From the NCBI GenBank assembly GCA_948567375.1, contig OX419756.1:59534333-59598332 (forward strand): DNA of 64,000 nt, read 5' to 3'. Positions 22,092-34,239 of this stretch are shown here, in pieces. The notes under the pieces are model-generated. The model was not told the origin of the DNA, ran no database searches, and saw only the letters and a program-made list of their open reading frames with translations. Source of the stretch: Lunularia cruciata. Lineage: Eukaryota > Streptophyta > Marchantiopsida > Lunulariales > Lunulariaceae. Each line of letters begins with the position of its first letter. Position 1 is the first letter of the stretch. The translations under genes and the position numbers were made by a program.

Positions 22092-24436
22092 TCATATGTG
22101 CCTATTTAAATTAATATTATCTTGGCTCGGTTGCATAATAGGTTGTTTCTGTCTTAATTAGATAAAAGGATTAAATTTACAACTATATTAAGATACTTGT
22201 TATATTTTTCCCATTTTTGCTTAGATAAAAAGCACAAATTTACTTATAAAAATGATTCAATTTCATCAATAATGATAATAATAATATTGATCACAAATAT
22301 ATGATTAATGAAATAACTATAGTCTATGACACTTGTACTCATTAGTTTCATCTTTGCATCATGGGGTAAACTTGTATAATTGAAATTTTAATTTTGCGTC
22401 TATTTCATCAATAAAAGAAATATGCTTTCATTAATTGATAGATCCTTAAAATAATTAAATAAAAAGCAGGGGAGGATTATATATAATTAGGACATTGCAG
22501 AAAAAGTTAGCGTGAACAGGACAATAAGTAGAACATACTTATTTTATAGATAAAATCATATTTTAATTTAAAAATGAGAAAGTTTCATAAATTTAACAGC
22601 CAAAAGAATTAAAAATTTCGCAATAAAAGATTGAGATTTCACATCTCACTAGCAACCCAATATTTTGTTAGGACAGTCCATAATTAATTTACGTCCATAT
22701 TTTACGATTGAGCCAAAGCTTTCACGGATGGTGAACTGAAACGCCCTCATTTGCACCATTCAATCTTGGACCCAAATCAGGTAGTTCATCATATGTCATG
22801 GTGGCGAAATGGCCACTCAAATATCTCCTATATTATTATCATTATCTGTTATCTGGATCAATGCAGATAAGAGGACTCTTTATAGAGATTTATAATATTT
22901 TGATCTTTATTTCACTTATCCATGCATATAACTATCAGTTAAGTCTAATATGTATGTAGTATAAATTAATATGTACCATTAATCACCAGTTAAGTGTAAA
23001 ATTTATAAGTGAAATATGTTTTGAAAGTTTTTTATGATGTATTTGCTTAATATATATCATGTAAATTTTCATTATCAAGAAATTTAATCTCTAAATTTCT
23101 ATATATTAATTTTTATTGGATAACAAAGTTGATCCATTTACGACGTTGCAAGTATGGAGTTTCATGGTTGTGGCATTGGACAAATATGAATAAGTATGAT
23201 TTGGCAAGCAAAGGAAGCGTTAGTTCGTCAACTGCCCCTAAAGTACTGTTATAATGTAAAAATAAAATATTTACTAAGGTCAACTTAGTACACCTTTTAA
23301 AAAATGCTCATTTCCCTTAATGGCTCTGTTTGTCCTCTCAAGCAGAAGTAAAGACTTTGATATCAACTTACATCAACTAATCATTTATAAATAGGAAAAT
23401 TATTTCCAGATTAATGCAAGTTCCAGATGCAGCAAGTATATAACTGTTTCAATTAGACCGGTTCAAAATATTGATCTTCAAGGTAGATTGAGGTGATAAA
23501 TGTCTATACCACCATTTCCAATTATCAGTCTATCGTACTATTATTGATTACATGATTTTGATAAGGACAAAATGGTAAATGGAAGGAAAAATACAGAGTT
23601 TTTAAAGGAACTTGGTTAATGCATGTGACTGGACTAACACGAAATCATGAATAATAAGAAAACTATATCTAGTAAATATTAACGAATGTAATACATGCAT
23701 ATAGTAGATTCAGACTATGGTAGTTACGAGTACATTCTGGTTGTAAAGTGGATAAAAATCAACTCAATATAGTCCATAATGATGAGCCCATACCAATGTA
23801 AATTTGCAATCGAGTTAAAAATTTATGTTACTGGATTTACTTGTGTGGTTACAAAAATTTAGAGAAACTAATATAATAATAGAAAGCAAAGTTGGAGTAT
23901 TGGAAGTCAAACCATGATTATGATTATGATCAGGTGTGGTGTTTTGGTCACTTCTCAAGCTTTGGTTTGAATCAAACCATGAAAATTTCCAATATTGTTA
24001 GTAGTTACTGTCTTGTACTTCTATACAAAGGTTTTATATCAATGCTTTAAATAAAGAATTCATGATCTTGAATCAAATATACTTGGGTCTATGGAGCTCA
24101 AAAGTTAACATACCATGGGATTGATCCATATTTAGGAACTGGAGTTAAGTTTGAGTTCAAATTTCAAATTTACAAAGGTATAGATAGAGGCACAAACAAC
24201 TACTCTTTAAAACCTCGTTGGCTCAAGATCTATAGAGAGATCTGACCTGATGCAACAATCTCTACTGCAAATACTATCATAAGCTCCAAGGAATTACTCT
24301 ATGTCCAACTCCACTTGAATGACAATTCTCTCATTTAGGATCAAGTTGAAGATTTTTAGTTTGGTGGATTGATCTTAAGGATTTTTGAACCTTTGAATCA
24401 AAACTTTTGTGAGATTTTTCCAAGGGCTAATTAACC

Positions 24437-24469
24437 AACCTAATTAAGGGCTGGACCCTTAATTAGGTT
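24437..24469. repeat. perfect hairpin, 14-bp arms
   Basis: AACCTAATTAAGGG and its complement at 24456-24469, loop CTGGA. Confidence 0.85.
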
Positions 24470-25084
24470 TCAAAATTAGGGTTTGGACTACAAACACTAT
24501 ACTAAGTTCAAGAGATTGTCACAAGAGCTCTAGTAGTTAGATGATAGCTTCACTTATATCATTGCAAAGCTTATCTCACAAGCTCTTCATTGAGTTTTAA
24601 ACCATTTGAATCAACGCTACATAGAGGAAGATATCTTAGTTTAAGTCTTTCATATATTTCCACAAAAAGGCATAAAAGTACAACTCTTGGAAAGAACACT
24701 TTGAGTAAAGATGGAGAATAAGTCTTGGATAGAGAAAATTTTCTCTTTTGAAAATCCCATCTGATGCATGGAGAGTTGTTGTCAATTTGCTTGTGTTTGG
24801 ATCCTCTATGTGGTTTGCATGCTTGATTATGCACCCAATGGGCTTGGAATGGTGTGTATGGGTTGTGCTTAGGTTCCTTTTCCTTGAGAATGTTATGTAT
24901 TTCTTCATAGTCATGTTGGAATCAATGTCTATGAGTCAAGAGTACGTGTTTTGATTGTAGGTTAGGTTGCCCTTTATTCTCTTACTTACTAGAAGGAACA
25001 CTAAAAACAAGGGTAGAAAGTTCTTATGCTACTACAAACAAGTTCACTCAAACTACTAAAGACAAGTCTATACATGACCTCCTA

Positions 25085-25939
25085 TCCTTAAGCTCCATAG
25101 CTAGGCACCCGGTGTGTTCCCAAAGAGAAAAATAAAACACAACAGTTTACAAATTGCACCTTGGAAGATAAGCTTTGTGCCTTTGTCAATGTTCACCATA
25201 CCAATTGGGATACTTGTCTTGCGATTGCCAAGTTCTCCTACAATAATTCTAAGCAAGAAGGCATTGGGTTTTCTCCCTTCTTCCTTAATTTTAGGCAAGA
25301 CTTATTCCAACTTCCCTTCTTGCTTCCCCTCTATCACATGTTCCTCATACTTCCACCTTCTTGTCCATGTTATCTAAATCCTTATACAAAGCCACGTCTC
25401 ATCTTCTTTTTGCTCAAAATTGGCAAAAGCATTAGGTTGATGAGCATTAGCGTGATCTCACCTTTCAACTTGATGATAAGGTCATACTTTCTTCCAATAG
25501 CCTTCCTCTCTTGCTTGATACCCAAGTTTGAAAACTTACTTCTAGTTGAATGGCTCTCTTTGATGTTACTCATATCATTTCTCTTATTGCTTATCAACTT
25601 GCACTACCTGGTCATATGCACATCCATCATGTCTTCCATGTGTCAAAGTTACAATCATTTGTTTCCAATCCATCTTCTTTTTCCACTTGTGTAAAACCTC
25701 CTCTTCCTCACATCCTTTTCAATGATCATGAGGAATATGAAGTTGATTGTATACTTGCATGTTGCAACTTCCAATATGGCCACCAAAAACACCAAAAATA
25801 TAAGGTCCTTTGGAAAGGGTATCCTCTTCACAATGCCACATAGGAGCTCCTTTCTCATCTCCACAATGCACATCCAACAACCCAAGAATTCTAAGATTCA
25901 ATGGTAATGAGTATGTCACCTATTAGCATTGGGGAGATA
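25085..25939 (+). pseudogene. integrase C-terminus and chromodomain, 5'-truncated A element
   Basis: The first recognisable text is the last third of integrase (NVHHTNWDTCLAIAKFSYNN), followed by the C-terminal region and a chromodomain (DHEEYEVDCILACCNFQYG and KYKVLWKGYPLHNAT). It parallels A1 from about 18870. Everything upstream is missing, so the element is 5'-truncated. A GGGGAGA purine tract precedes the LTR. Stops and shifts are present. Confidence 0.88.
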
Positions 25940-26401
25940 TGTAATAATATGAAGTTGGTAGAGGTTACTAAGTTAGTAAAATAAGCCAAATGTAATGAGA
26001 AATTCTAAGAATGTTCTAGAATCATATACAAAGCTTCTTGGTTTGAATGTTTTAAAAGCACTTTGGAAGCTTCTTAGTATAAAGCTTCTAAGTACTTTCC
26101 AATGATAGTGTAACTTGCATATCAAGTTAATGGCTACTTAGCTTGTATGCCAAGTAGAAAACTTATTCTAAGAAGCTTCCTTTGAAACTTCTCAAGTAAC
26201 TAAGCTTGCACTCCAAGTAGGCAGCTTTGAAAAGGAAGGCTCCTTGGAAGCTTTTCAAGAGCCTTGTGTTGCTTTGTTTTAAATACCAATGCCCAAGCTC
26301 ACTCCAAATGCTAAGCATTTGGAATTTCACTCATTTAGCATTTCCAATGTGGCTTTCCTTTTGGTCTTCAATTCTCCTATTTCTCTCCTTGGTCTTTTAC
26401 A
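25940..26401 (+). mobile_element. 3' LTR of the truncated A element
   Basis: Starts TGTAATAATATGAAG and ends GGTCTTTTACA, 462 bp, with the GAAGCTTC-type repeats of family A but more eroded than in A1. It adjoins the chromodomain fragment on its left; a LINE fragment follows on its right. Confidence 0.88.
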
Positions 26402-26489
26402 ATGACACCCTCCTTATGATTCAGATTATCACATCTAGCACTTTTAGGGCTACCAAACCAATGCACATATATGGCTACATTTGACAAAA

Positions 26490-27120
26490 AAAAAATCCAT
26501 ATTTTGTGTTATGCTATAAAGTGAGAGCCAACCAAGGTTCATGATGCACTCAATGACATAATTTATTATATCTTACAATCCACTCATTCCCAAGTTTAGA
26601 ATGGGTGTTGGTTGAAACTACCATGACCTCCACTTGGGAGTGTGAGGATAGACATGTTCACACCCATGGATGGTGACATACCTTATTTGATATAGTGGTT
26701 GTGAATCCTCTCCGACTAGACTCCTTGGTTAGAGTAGGTTCACAAGTAGGAGTTGCATCAACCATTGCCGCCAAGGAGGAAAGAGGAGCACTATGCTTCA
26801 CAACTTGCCTTGAACACCTTTGTCCCATTGGCAGTGGAGATCTTTTCCCATCTCTATCACCATTTTGATGGTCTTCTTCATGATGCAACACAATTTTCCC
26901 CACAACAAAGAGGGGCTCTAGCTATCTCATCAGCTAAGCTAACCTCATATTATTGGCAGTAGGAATCCATCACCTTATTGTGCTCATATGCATTGGGTCC
27001 ACTAACATGCAATGGTAGAAAGAGCTCTCAATTTAGGACTCTTCCTTCCCTTATACCGAACATACCTTTGGAGGACCTATATCATGCAATTTAGGAGTAG
27101 GTTAGTTTGGATATTTTCCA
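26490..27120 (+). pseudogene. LINE C-terminal domain fragment
   Basis: In shifting frames it gives VVVNPLRLDSLVRVGSQVG, TIAAKEERGA, QFSPQQRGALAISSAKLTSY and YYWQ-ESITL. These parallel the LINE at 29690-32860 (VVVANPLRMES, RRGALATSPAMLAPYYRQRV). It belongs to the conserved C-terminal region of this plant LINE type. No RT is present, so it is 5'-truncated. It follows the family A LTR closely. Confidence 0.8.
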
Positions 27121-28338
27121 TGTAGAATTGTGGCCTTTGTTCCTCCTTTGCTTTCAGATCCTTTTGGCTTGGACCTCTAGCTCAATTGCTCCTTCTACAC
27201 TTCTATATGCTTTTGTACACTCTCTTTTTCCTTTAAATGAAAAATAGTTTAGGGTTTCTACTTAGAGTTTAGGATTCCACTTGGACTTGGATTTCTTTCC
27301 CTTTGCAGGAAGCTCTTAAAGGACTTGGCTTCTCAATTAATAACAACTCTTGGTCATTGATATTATTGAGGTAAAATTTTTCTATTCAACTCATCTTGAA
27401 GAGTGGAATGGAAAATCTATACTTGTGAAGTTATTATAGACGAGTACTATCATAGCATACTAAGTGGTGAATAGTTCCACCCTTGCAAGTTAGACAAATC
27501 TTGTTGTAATGGGTGATGAATACTTTTTTAGACAAATGGTGGTATTTATGGTGTATTTTGGACCCGGTAAATGCATGGTCAATGAGAAAACTTTTATAAA
27601 TAGGATGCAGTAGTACGATATGCATTCCAATATGCATATATTACAAGTAGATACATGAGATTTTGGTAACTATCAATCCATAATAGTATATATAACTATT
27701 TGATAATATTAAATATCATTACTATATCAATTACTTGTAATGAAACAAATGCATATGCAAATTTAAATCTACACTATTTCATAAATGTAGTTTTTTCCTT
27801 GACCATAATTTCATCTATGAAGTTATGTTTGGGTAGAGCAAGAGTTGAAAACCTTGCAATTGGGGATCCATGCATGAATGTAGCATTTAGAGTATCAACT
27901 TCAACCTTACACTTACACTTAGCCAGGTATTGGCCGGGAGGTTGCAATATGCTTCTCCAATTAGAGACTTACAATAAGACAACCTATTTAGTAAACCTCA
28001 AAGAATCAATTTAGAATATTAAGTGGCATCTTTTATCTACTCAACCGACTTAGCTAACTGTTTGAGTTCAACCTCTGGCCTTGATCTAAGTAATCAAGAA
28101 ATTAAATTTCATTGACATCAATAAAGTCTTCCTTTGCATGCTCTACTCCACTCTCCGTGTTTCTCAATGTGTGGGCCATTTAGGCTAGTTTTTGTGCACC
28201 TACAAGATTACCTCTCCCTTGATGCTCTAAATTTAGTTTCCTCTTCTCTTTGCATTTGGTTTGTGCATTGCATTCAATTATGTGCCTCATGAAGTAGATC
28301 ATTTGTTTGGTCCCTCTTGTCTCCTTTCATTGGCATAG
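27121..28338. other. spacer, nothing recognised
   Basis: No frame with a known domain; the longest plus frame (27700-28014, 104 codons) has no motif I can name. The right edge is a solo LTR-B. Confidence 0.5.
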
Positions 28339-29082
28339 TGTAACACTCCAAGGACAAGAGAAGAGAGAAAACACAGATTGCACACTCAAACATTCAATGC
28401 CCCAAGGGAGCACCTTCTCTTTATTATATAGACAAAGAGGATCTCCTCCAAGGAATCTCCACCATAGGATTAGGGACACAGATAGGTGACATGTCAGCAA
28501 GCTCCACCCTTGGATTACTTACTTGGATAGGTGACCTGTCTGGTCTAGGTCCTATCTGGTTGGTCAAACAAGCTTTGACCGGAGGGAATCTTTTAGGGAA
28601 TCTTCCTATAGGAATCTCAGAATCACATAAGGTACCGTTGGAAAGCTCTCAACGAGACAAAGCAGGAAGGAGGGAAGGCAAACCTATCCTACATTGGAGA
28701 GGGGGGGGGGGGAATCTGCACATTTTTGAGGCCTAATTCATCCGTTTAGGCCTCCGAAATTGCCTTCAAAGATTTCAGGCATATTTCGGTTCCTACTCTA
28801 TTAGTAGAAGTCCCCTTTTGGTGATACCTCTTTCTGATCTGTTTAGTCCATCATGTGTAACATCCTTCTAGATGTTACCAAACCAATTCTCACCTTTAAA
28901 ACATATGTCTAGCTATTGATTCTAAGGTTCTCAAGTCTATTTCGGTTTCTGTCCTATTAGTAGAAGTACTCTTTTGGTGATACTTCTATCTGATCTATTT
29001 TGACCATCATGTATAGAATCATTCTAGATGTTACCAAACCGAATTTCACATCTAGATCATATGGCTAACCCTTGGTATTACA
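28339..29082 (-). mobile_element. solo LTR-B with internal tandem duplication
   Basis: Starts TGTAACACTCC and ends TTGGTATTACA. Flanks CATAG (28334-28338) and CAAAG (29083-29087) match at 4 of 5 bases. It is 744 bp, about 150 bp longer than its relatives. The excess is a repeat of the LTR's 5' portion: the text from TATTTCGGTT through CTATTAGTAGAAGT to the terminal CTAGAT-type block occurs twice (about 28775-28922 and 28935-29082). A run of 12 G lies at 28701-28712. Confidence 0.87.
28701..28712. repeat. homopolymer run, 12 G
   Basis: Twelve consecutive G within the solo LTR-B, unusual in this AT-rich window. It could have arisen by slippage or be an assembly-sensitive spot. Confidence 0.9.
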
Positions 29083-29088
29083 CAAAGG

Positions 29089-29672
29089 TGTAATGTTTCA
29101 AGGACAAGAGAACCGCCAAGAGAAAACCCAAAAGAACACAAAGCTTCATACTCAAAACTCCGATGCCCCAAAAGAGCACCTTGTCTTCATTATATAGCAA
29201 AGCGGTTTCTCTCAAAGGAAGCTCCACACTTGGATCACATACATGGATTAGTGACATGCTAGCAACCTCTACCTTTAGATTCGTTGCATGCACGGGTGCC
29301 ATGTTGGTTATGGTTATATTTGGTTGGTCAAAAAAGCTTTGACCAAAGAGAATCTTCCTATAAGAATCTCAAAATTTCATGGATGAAGTACAGTTGAAAA
29401 GCTCTTGATGAGACAAAAAGGGAGGGGAGGGAAGGTCAGCCTCTTTTTCCTCTTAGAGAGGAGTCTAACATTTTTTAGGCCTCATTCATCTATTTAGGTC
29501 TCCAAAATTGGCTCTAAAATTCAGAATATTTTTGGCTTTTTCACTATTTGTAAAAGTACTCTTTTGGTGATAACTCTATCTGATATACTTAGTCCATATT
29601 ATATAACATCCTTCTAGATATTACCAAGCCAATTTTCACCTTTAAATAATATGTCTATCTATTGGTATTACA
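29089..29672 (-). mobile_element. solo LTR-B
   Basis: Starts TGTAATGTTTC and ends TTGGTATTACA, 584 bp. Flanks AAAGG (29084-29088) and AAAAG (29673-29677) match at 4 of 5 bases. It begins only 6 bp after the preceding LTR-B in the same orientation, and the two differ widely, so they are separate insertions. Confidence 0.87.
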
Positions 29673-30699
29673 AAAAGAGACCTAAGATGTGTGCACCATT
29701 GCTATTGGAAATCTTTGTTTACATTTGATTTCTTGCACTATATGCTTATGCATGCGACAATCTTTTTCTTCCTTCTTGTTTCCCATCAACTTGCTATGGC
29801 TAGTCTAGGGAGCTATGAGATAGTTATTGCATACATTCAAGCATCCTTGGACAACCATCTTGATTTGATGGTGGTCCAAGTTGATGTCTCTAATGCTTTC
29901 AATACCATCTCTCATCCAACATTATTTTGTGCTCTTTGCTGAACTATAGATGAGATCCACTCTTTGATCCCCTTTGTCTATATGTTTGATGGTATTGAGA
30001 CACCTCTATTGTATAACCATTGTATTGATATTGGTGAGTTCTCATGGTTGACATCAACCAAAGAGACATGACAAGGAGATCTATTGGGAAGGCTTCTATT
30101 TGCCATAATACATTACATAGCTTTACAACAAGGTGTAATAGCTTTCCCGTCTTGTCTTGTCTCATCCATCTTGGACAAAACTCATCTTTTGTGCTTGATG
30201 GAAGATGCAATTAGAGCGGAATCTACTTTCACACTCAGCTTGGATGCCTTGGGTTAAGACTTGTAAATACAAGGTATAGAGCTCATGCATAGTACTCACT
30301 CCCACATACATCCCACCAAGATTCTAATTCCCTATTAGGGACTGAGAGTTTTGGGCTCTCCATTGGGACAAGAGGAGTTTTGTAGTTTGTTCATATCAAA
30401 TACCTTAGTACAAGCCATAGTCCATCTTCACCTCCCTTGGTTGGGAAATACCTCCTAAGTGGCATATTCTATGGGTTTTTTTTGGTGTTACCTTCTTAAG
30501 GCCTCATATCTAGCATGGACATTCCCACCTATGGAGGCACTATTGCCATATTTGTGGACGTTTGATAGTACTATTTGCCATACTTTATCCACTTTATTAG
30601 GGCCATGCATGCTCCCATAACTATCAAATAAGTTCTGAATGTAGTTGATAGCTCTCCCCATGGTGGATATTGTGTCATAAGGCAAGAAGCCACGATACC

Positions 30700-31281
30700 G
30701 GTAATACTAATTGTTGGACATTTTATCTAGAGGTGAAATTGGCTTGGTAACATCTAGAAGGATGTTATATATGATAGAATAAGCAGATCAGATAGAGGTG
30801 TTATCACAAGAGCACTTCAACTAATAGGGCAAGAGCCAAAAACACCCTAAAACTTTCAAAGCCAATTTTGAAGGGAAAGATTCCATTCCTTTGGAGTAAA
30901 AGGCTTGCCTTTCTACCCACCCCCAATTTTTATCTCATTGAGACCTTTCCAATGTTACCTCACCCATGCAATTCTTAGCTTCCTACAAGACGATTCCCTA
31001 AAGATTCTCCAAAGATTCCCTTTAGTCAAACCTATTTGACCAACTAGATAGGACAAGGATAGACATGTCACCCATCCAGAAAACTAATCTAAGGGTAGAG
31101 CTTGTTGAAATATCACCAATCCATATATCTGATCCAAGGGTGGAGCTTCCTTTGAGTGGATCCTCTTTGCTATATAATAACAAAAAGGTGCTCCTTTGGG
31201 ACATAGGAGTATTGAGTGTGAATCTTGTGTTTCCTCTCTTGTATTTCTCTTGGGGAGTTCTCATGTTATCAAAGTATTATA
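30700..31281 (+). mobile_element. solo LTR-B inside the LINE
   Basis: The plus-oriented copy begins GGTAATACTAATTG (terminal TG eroded to GG) and ends near AAGTATTATA. It aligns along its whole length with the 5' LTR at 41624-42180. It splits the LINE RT thumb from the C-terminal half, so it is younger than the LINE. Target duplication is unclear (ATACC against GCACC). Confidence 0.85.
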
Positions 31282-31894
31282 GCACCAACAACATACCTCT
31301 GAGCATGGGATCTAATGGTCCCTCTTTTGGTGGACTAGTTCTCACATGAAGGTCATCTTTTATTGTTGGGACCTATTATTACAATTGATTTAGGCACTTA
31401 TGCCTTCCAAATATATCTTTGATGGGCTTGTGATTTATTGCTAGGCCCAACATGCACATCTCTCCCTGAGTGTATTGATTTTCTGTCCCTACACTCTTGG
31501 AAGCTCTAGGCGGATCCCAATGAGTGTATGTTCATTTACACCCTTATTAGCATCCTCACTAATGCGCCTTTACTTGACAATGCTAGGATCCTCTCTTGCA
31601 GAGAGAAGGCTCAAGAACTTGGCTCCAAACTTCACCTTTGATTGACAAATTCTATCTCACTTTTGAGGAGTTTCCCACATCACTCCAATTGTGGTTAGAC
31701 CCAACATCTAGCTCTCATAAGATTATTGGACAAGTGCACATGCGGTTTCCTTTATGATACGTAAAGGATACAATTTTTATAGAGTGCAATAGGTGGCAAG
31801 CCCACTAGAGTCCATGATGCACATCGTGATATAATTTCTCAGATCTTACGAGCTACATGAGCCCAAGTTCAGATTGAGCGTTGGTTGGATCTAC

Positions 31895-31922
31895 CAGTAC
31901 CACCTCTCCATAGGTGGTACTG
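31895..31922. repeat. small hairpin in LINE
   Basis: CAGTACCACCT at 31895-31905 and its exact complement at 31912-31922, loop 6 nt. It lies inside the LINE coding remnant and may be chance. Confidence 0.6.
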
Positions 31923-32860
31923 ATAGCTAATATAGTTACTTTCATGCATGGTCGTCGGACCTTATATGATGTGGTAGTGGCAAACCCTCTACGGATGGAG
32001 TCCTAGACATGGGCAAGCATACATGCGGGAACAACAACAACCATTGCCTATTGGGGCAAGGAGGACCACTAAGCCTCCCAGCTCTCATTGGATACCTTTG
32101 TTGCTTTAGCTATTGAGATTTTTGGCTGCCTACATCACCATTCTGACGGTGTCCTCAGGGATGTTGCAGGAGTTTCTCTACAGAGGAGAGGGGCATTGGC
32201 TACCTCTCCAGCCATGCTCGCACCTTATTACCGACAGCGTGTATCAATCACTCTACAACATGCTAAGGAACATTGACGAGCCACTATAGTAGGTACATTG
32301 AGCATAGCTAGGATCTTCCCCCTGCATCTACCAGACATACCAGTGGAGGACCTCTACCTCACAAGTCAAGAGTAGACCTCCCCTCCTTGGTTTCTTTGGC
32401 GCTTGTTCTCCGTAAGAGCTTGTTCCACTGGTTCCTTTTGGCACTATCGGTATTTGTCTCTATTTTTGGTTGCTTTGGACTATTGGGCCTTGCACATCTC
32501 TTTCCTTTGCACGTCTTTGTGCACTGTAACTCCCTTCTCCTTTCTTTCTGGGTACCTTTTACATACATTTATATTATCACCTTCCAGAATTCTCCTCTTT
32601 TTTCTTTTTCCTCCTTGGGCTTAACCCCATTTTACCTCTTTTGCTTTTACTTTGCATTGGGTTTCTCATATAGACTCTATTGGGACTTAGCACCATTTTA
32701 CCTTTTTCATCTCTCCCTTGTAGGGCTTGATGGGGCCTTCCCATCTTCACTTTTTCTACATGATCGTCCTTTCTTGCGTGATGGGATCTTCATGTGTTCT
32801 GCGTGGTCACCTTCCTCTCTTTTTTCCACGTCAGAGCATATTGGGGGATTCTATTCTCCG

Positions 32861-34239
32861 GTCCAGTCGTTTAGTTGCCTGAAATCTGTGAACATGCAGT
32901 ACTTATAAACCTGGTCGAAACTTAATCATTGTAATAAGTATTTGTCTATTCAGTTAATTGCCTAACCCGCCAGACTCCAAGGTTAATCAATCTCTCATAC
33001 TCTATTATTTTGCACCCTCGGTCACTCTCTCACGCGCAGTGGTTGACTCTTAATCATTGTAATCTGTCTTAATCTCTCGAATGGCCTTTGATGCAGCTTG
33101 AAAGGAAATACAAGCCGTTTTGTCGGATCAGCGCCTAGGGAAGTGTCCAGGGCAATCCTCGAAGTCGATGATGAATTCTTGAAAATTCCCTACTTCTGTA
33201 TGATAATTTGAGAAAGGTTTCAGATGATAATCGTTCTCGCTTCCGGGTGAATTCTCCATATGTCCGGGGCAATTTTCGAACTTGGGGTAATTCTTGTAGA
33301 CATATGGGACTGAACAAGTCTACTGTTCACTTGTTACCTCAAGAGCAAGAACGTGTCTCTCACCTCACAAAACCCCCATGAATCTCTGTCTTGGAAATAC
33401 AAATAGTTATACAGTGCAGATCTTGAATGCTACGGTAGTGTATGATATGATGTTCACCGTTTATGCATCCTTGTTTTACGGGCACCCACTTTACATCCGC
33501 TCAAGCGCACGTCAAGAGAAGTTGAGTTTCTTTGGATTATGTCCTCCACTCCCTTCTCCGTGGGAGCAGCCAAACTTTACACTTCAAGCAAAAGAGATAA
33601 AGCAGTGGAGGATTTCCGGACTTAAGTTTACTTGTGGACTCCACTAAGAAAATTTACGGGAACTCTACAGAAATCAGTAAAGCCCTACCGGGTAAAGATT
33701 GATGGGTCATGGACATCCCATCAAACTTTATTAAAATATGAATAAAGTAAGTCTTTGGTCCATGATCATCTTTCTCGCAAATATTTGGGAGGAGATAGGA
33801 AGAGTGTGGAGAGGAGAGGGAGAGATGTGAGAGGAGAGGGAGAGATGTGAGAGGAAAGATCTATATTTTCTGAGTGCTCTCTAGCATATGGCACTCGAGT
33901 GAATAGTAGATATTGTTTATTTTTAAATTTTGGTTCCATTAGTACCTAAATTGAAGACTATGGAGAATTGAATAGAAAGTTATAAGGATTTTTAGGTCTT
34001 TTAGGTTTAGAGTGATCATTACACATTGAGAGTGATAGGTCTGGAAATTTCATTTCTAATCTCTTGGTTTTCATGATTAAGTTCCATGGGAATTTAGTTT
34101 AAAATTTTTGGAGATGTAAATTGAAAGTTATGAGAGTTTATAGTTTTTATGATTTGGGGAGATTGTATTTCTTATATGAGTTGTGATATATGGTTTTGCT
34201 GGTATGGGGAGATATGGAGAGGAGCATCATGTGTTACTA
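32861..34239. other. spacer between two LINEs, nothing firmly recognised
   Basis: More CG dinucleotides than the AT-rich spacers, but no known domain. A plus frame around 33210-33380 reads FRVNSPYVRGNFRTWGNS without a family match I can name. A short purine-rich tandem repeat lies at 33806-33860. Confidence 0.45.
33806..33860. repeat. purine-rich tandem repeat, 20-bp unit
   Basis: About 2.5 copies of the unit GAGATGTGAGAGGAGAGGGA. Confidence 0.8.

Larger units (their letters stand above)
20641..25084. other. AT-rich spacer with long hairpins, no gene seen
   Basis: No frame with a known domain. The stretch has three strong inverted repeats (21400-21459, 22041-22091, 24437-24469), listed separately. 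The rest is AT-rich and probably old transposon debris or intergenic DNA. Confidence 0.6.
29690..32860 (+). pseudogene. LINE with reverse transcriptase, interrupted by LTR-B
   Basis: The RT core reads HQLAMASLGSYEIVIAYIQA, VQVDVSNAFNTISHPTLF, LIPFVYMFDGIETPLLY and a TRQGDPLG-like block (TKET-QGDLLGRLLFAI). The thumb reads GLRVLGSPLGQEEFCSLFIS and SYLAWTFPPMEALLPYLWTF. A solo LTR-B (30700-31281) interrupts. The 3' half resumes with LLDNARILSCREKAQELGSK and then the C-terminal domain RTLYDVVVANPLRMES, RRGALATSPAMLAPYYRQRV and SITLQHAKEH. The tail at 32650-32790 is shared with two other LINE copies. The N-terminal region is missing. Stops and shifts throughout. Confidence 0.9.

Noticed and set aside
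25161..25694. 177-codon plus-strand open frame
   Set aside because: It overlaps the decayed integrase C-terminus in the wrong frame; the real similarity needs frame changes, so it is not a gene.
32387..32908. 173-codon hydrophobic plus frame, looks like a membrane protein
   Set aside because: It covers the T-rich LINE 3' tail, which is conserved as DNA in two other LINE copies without this frame.
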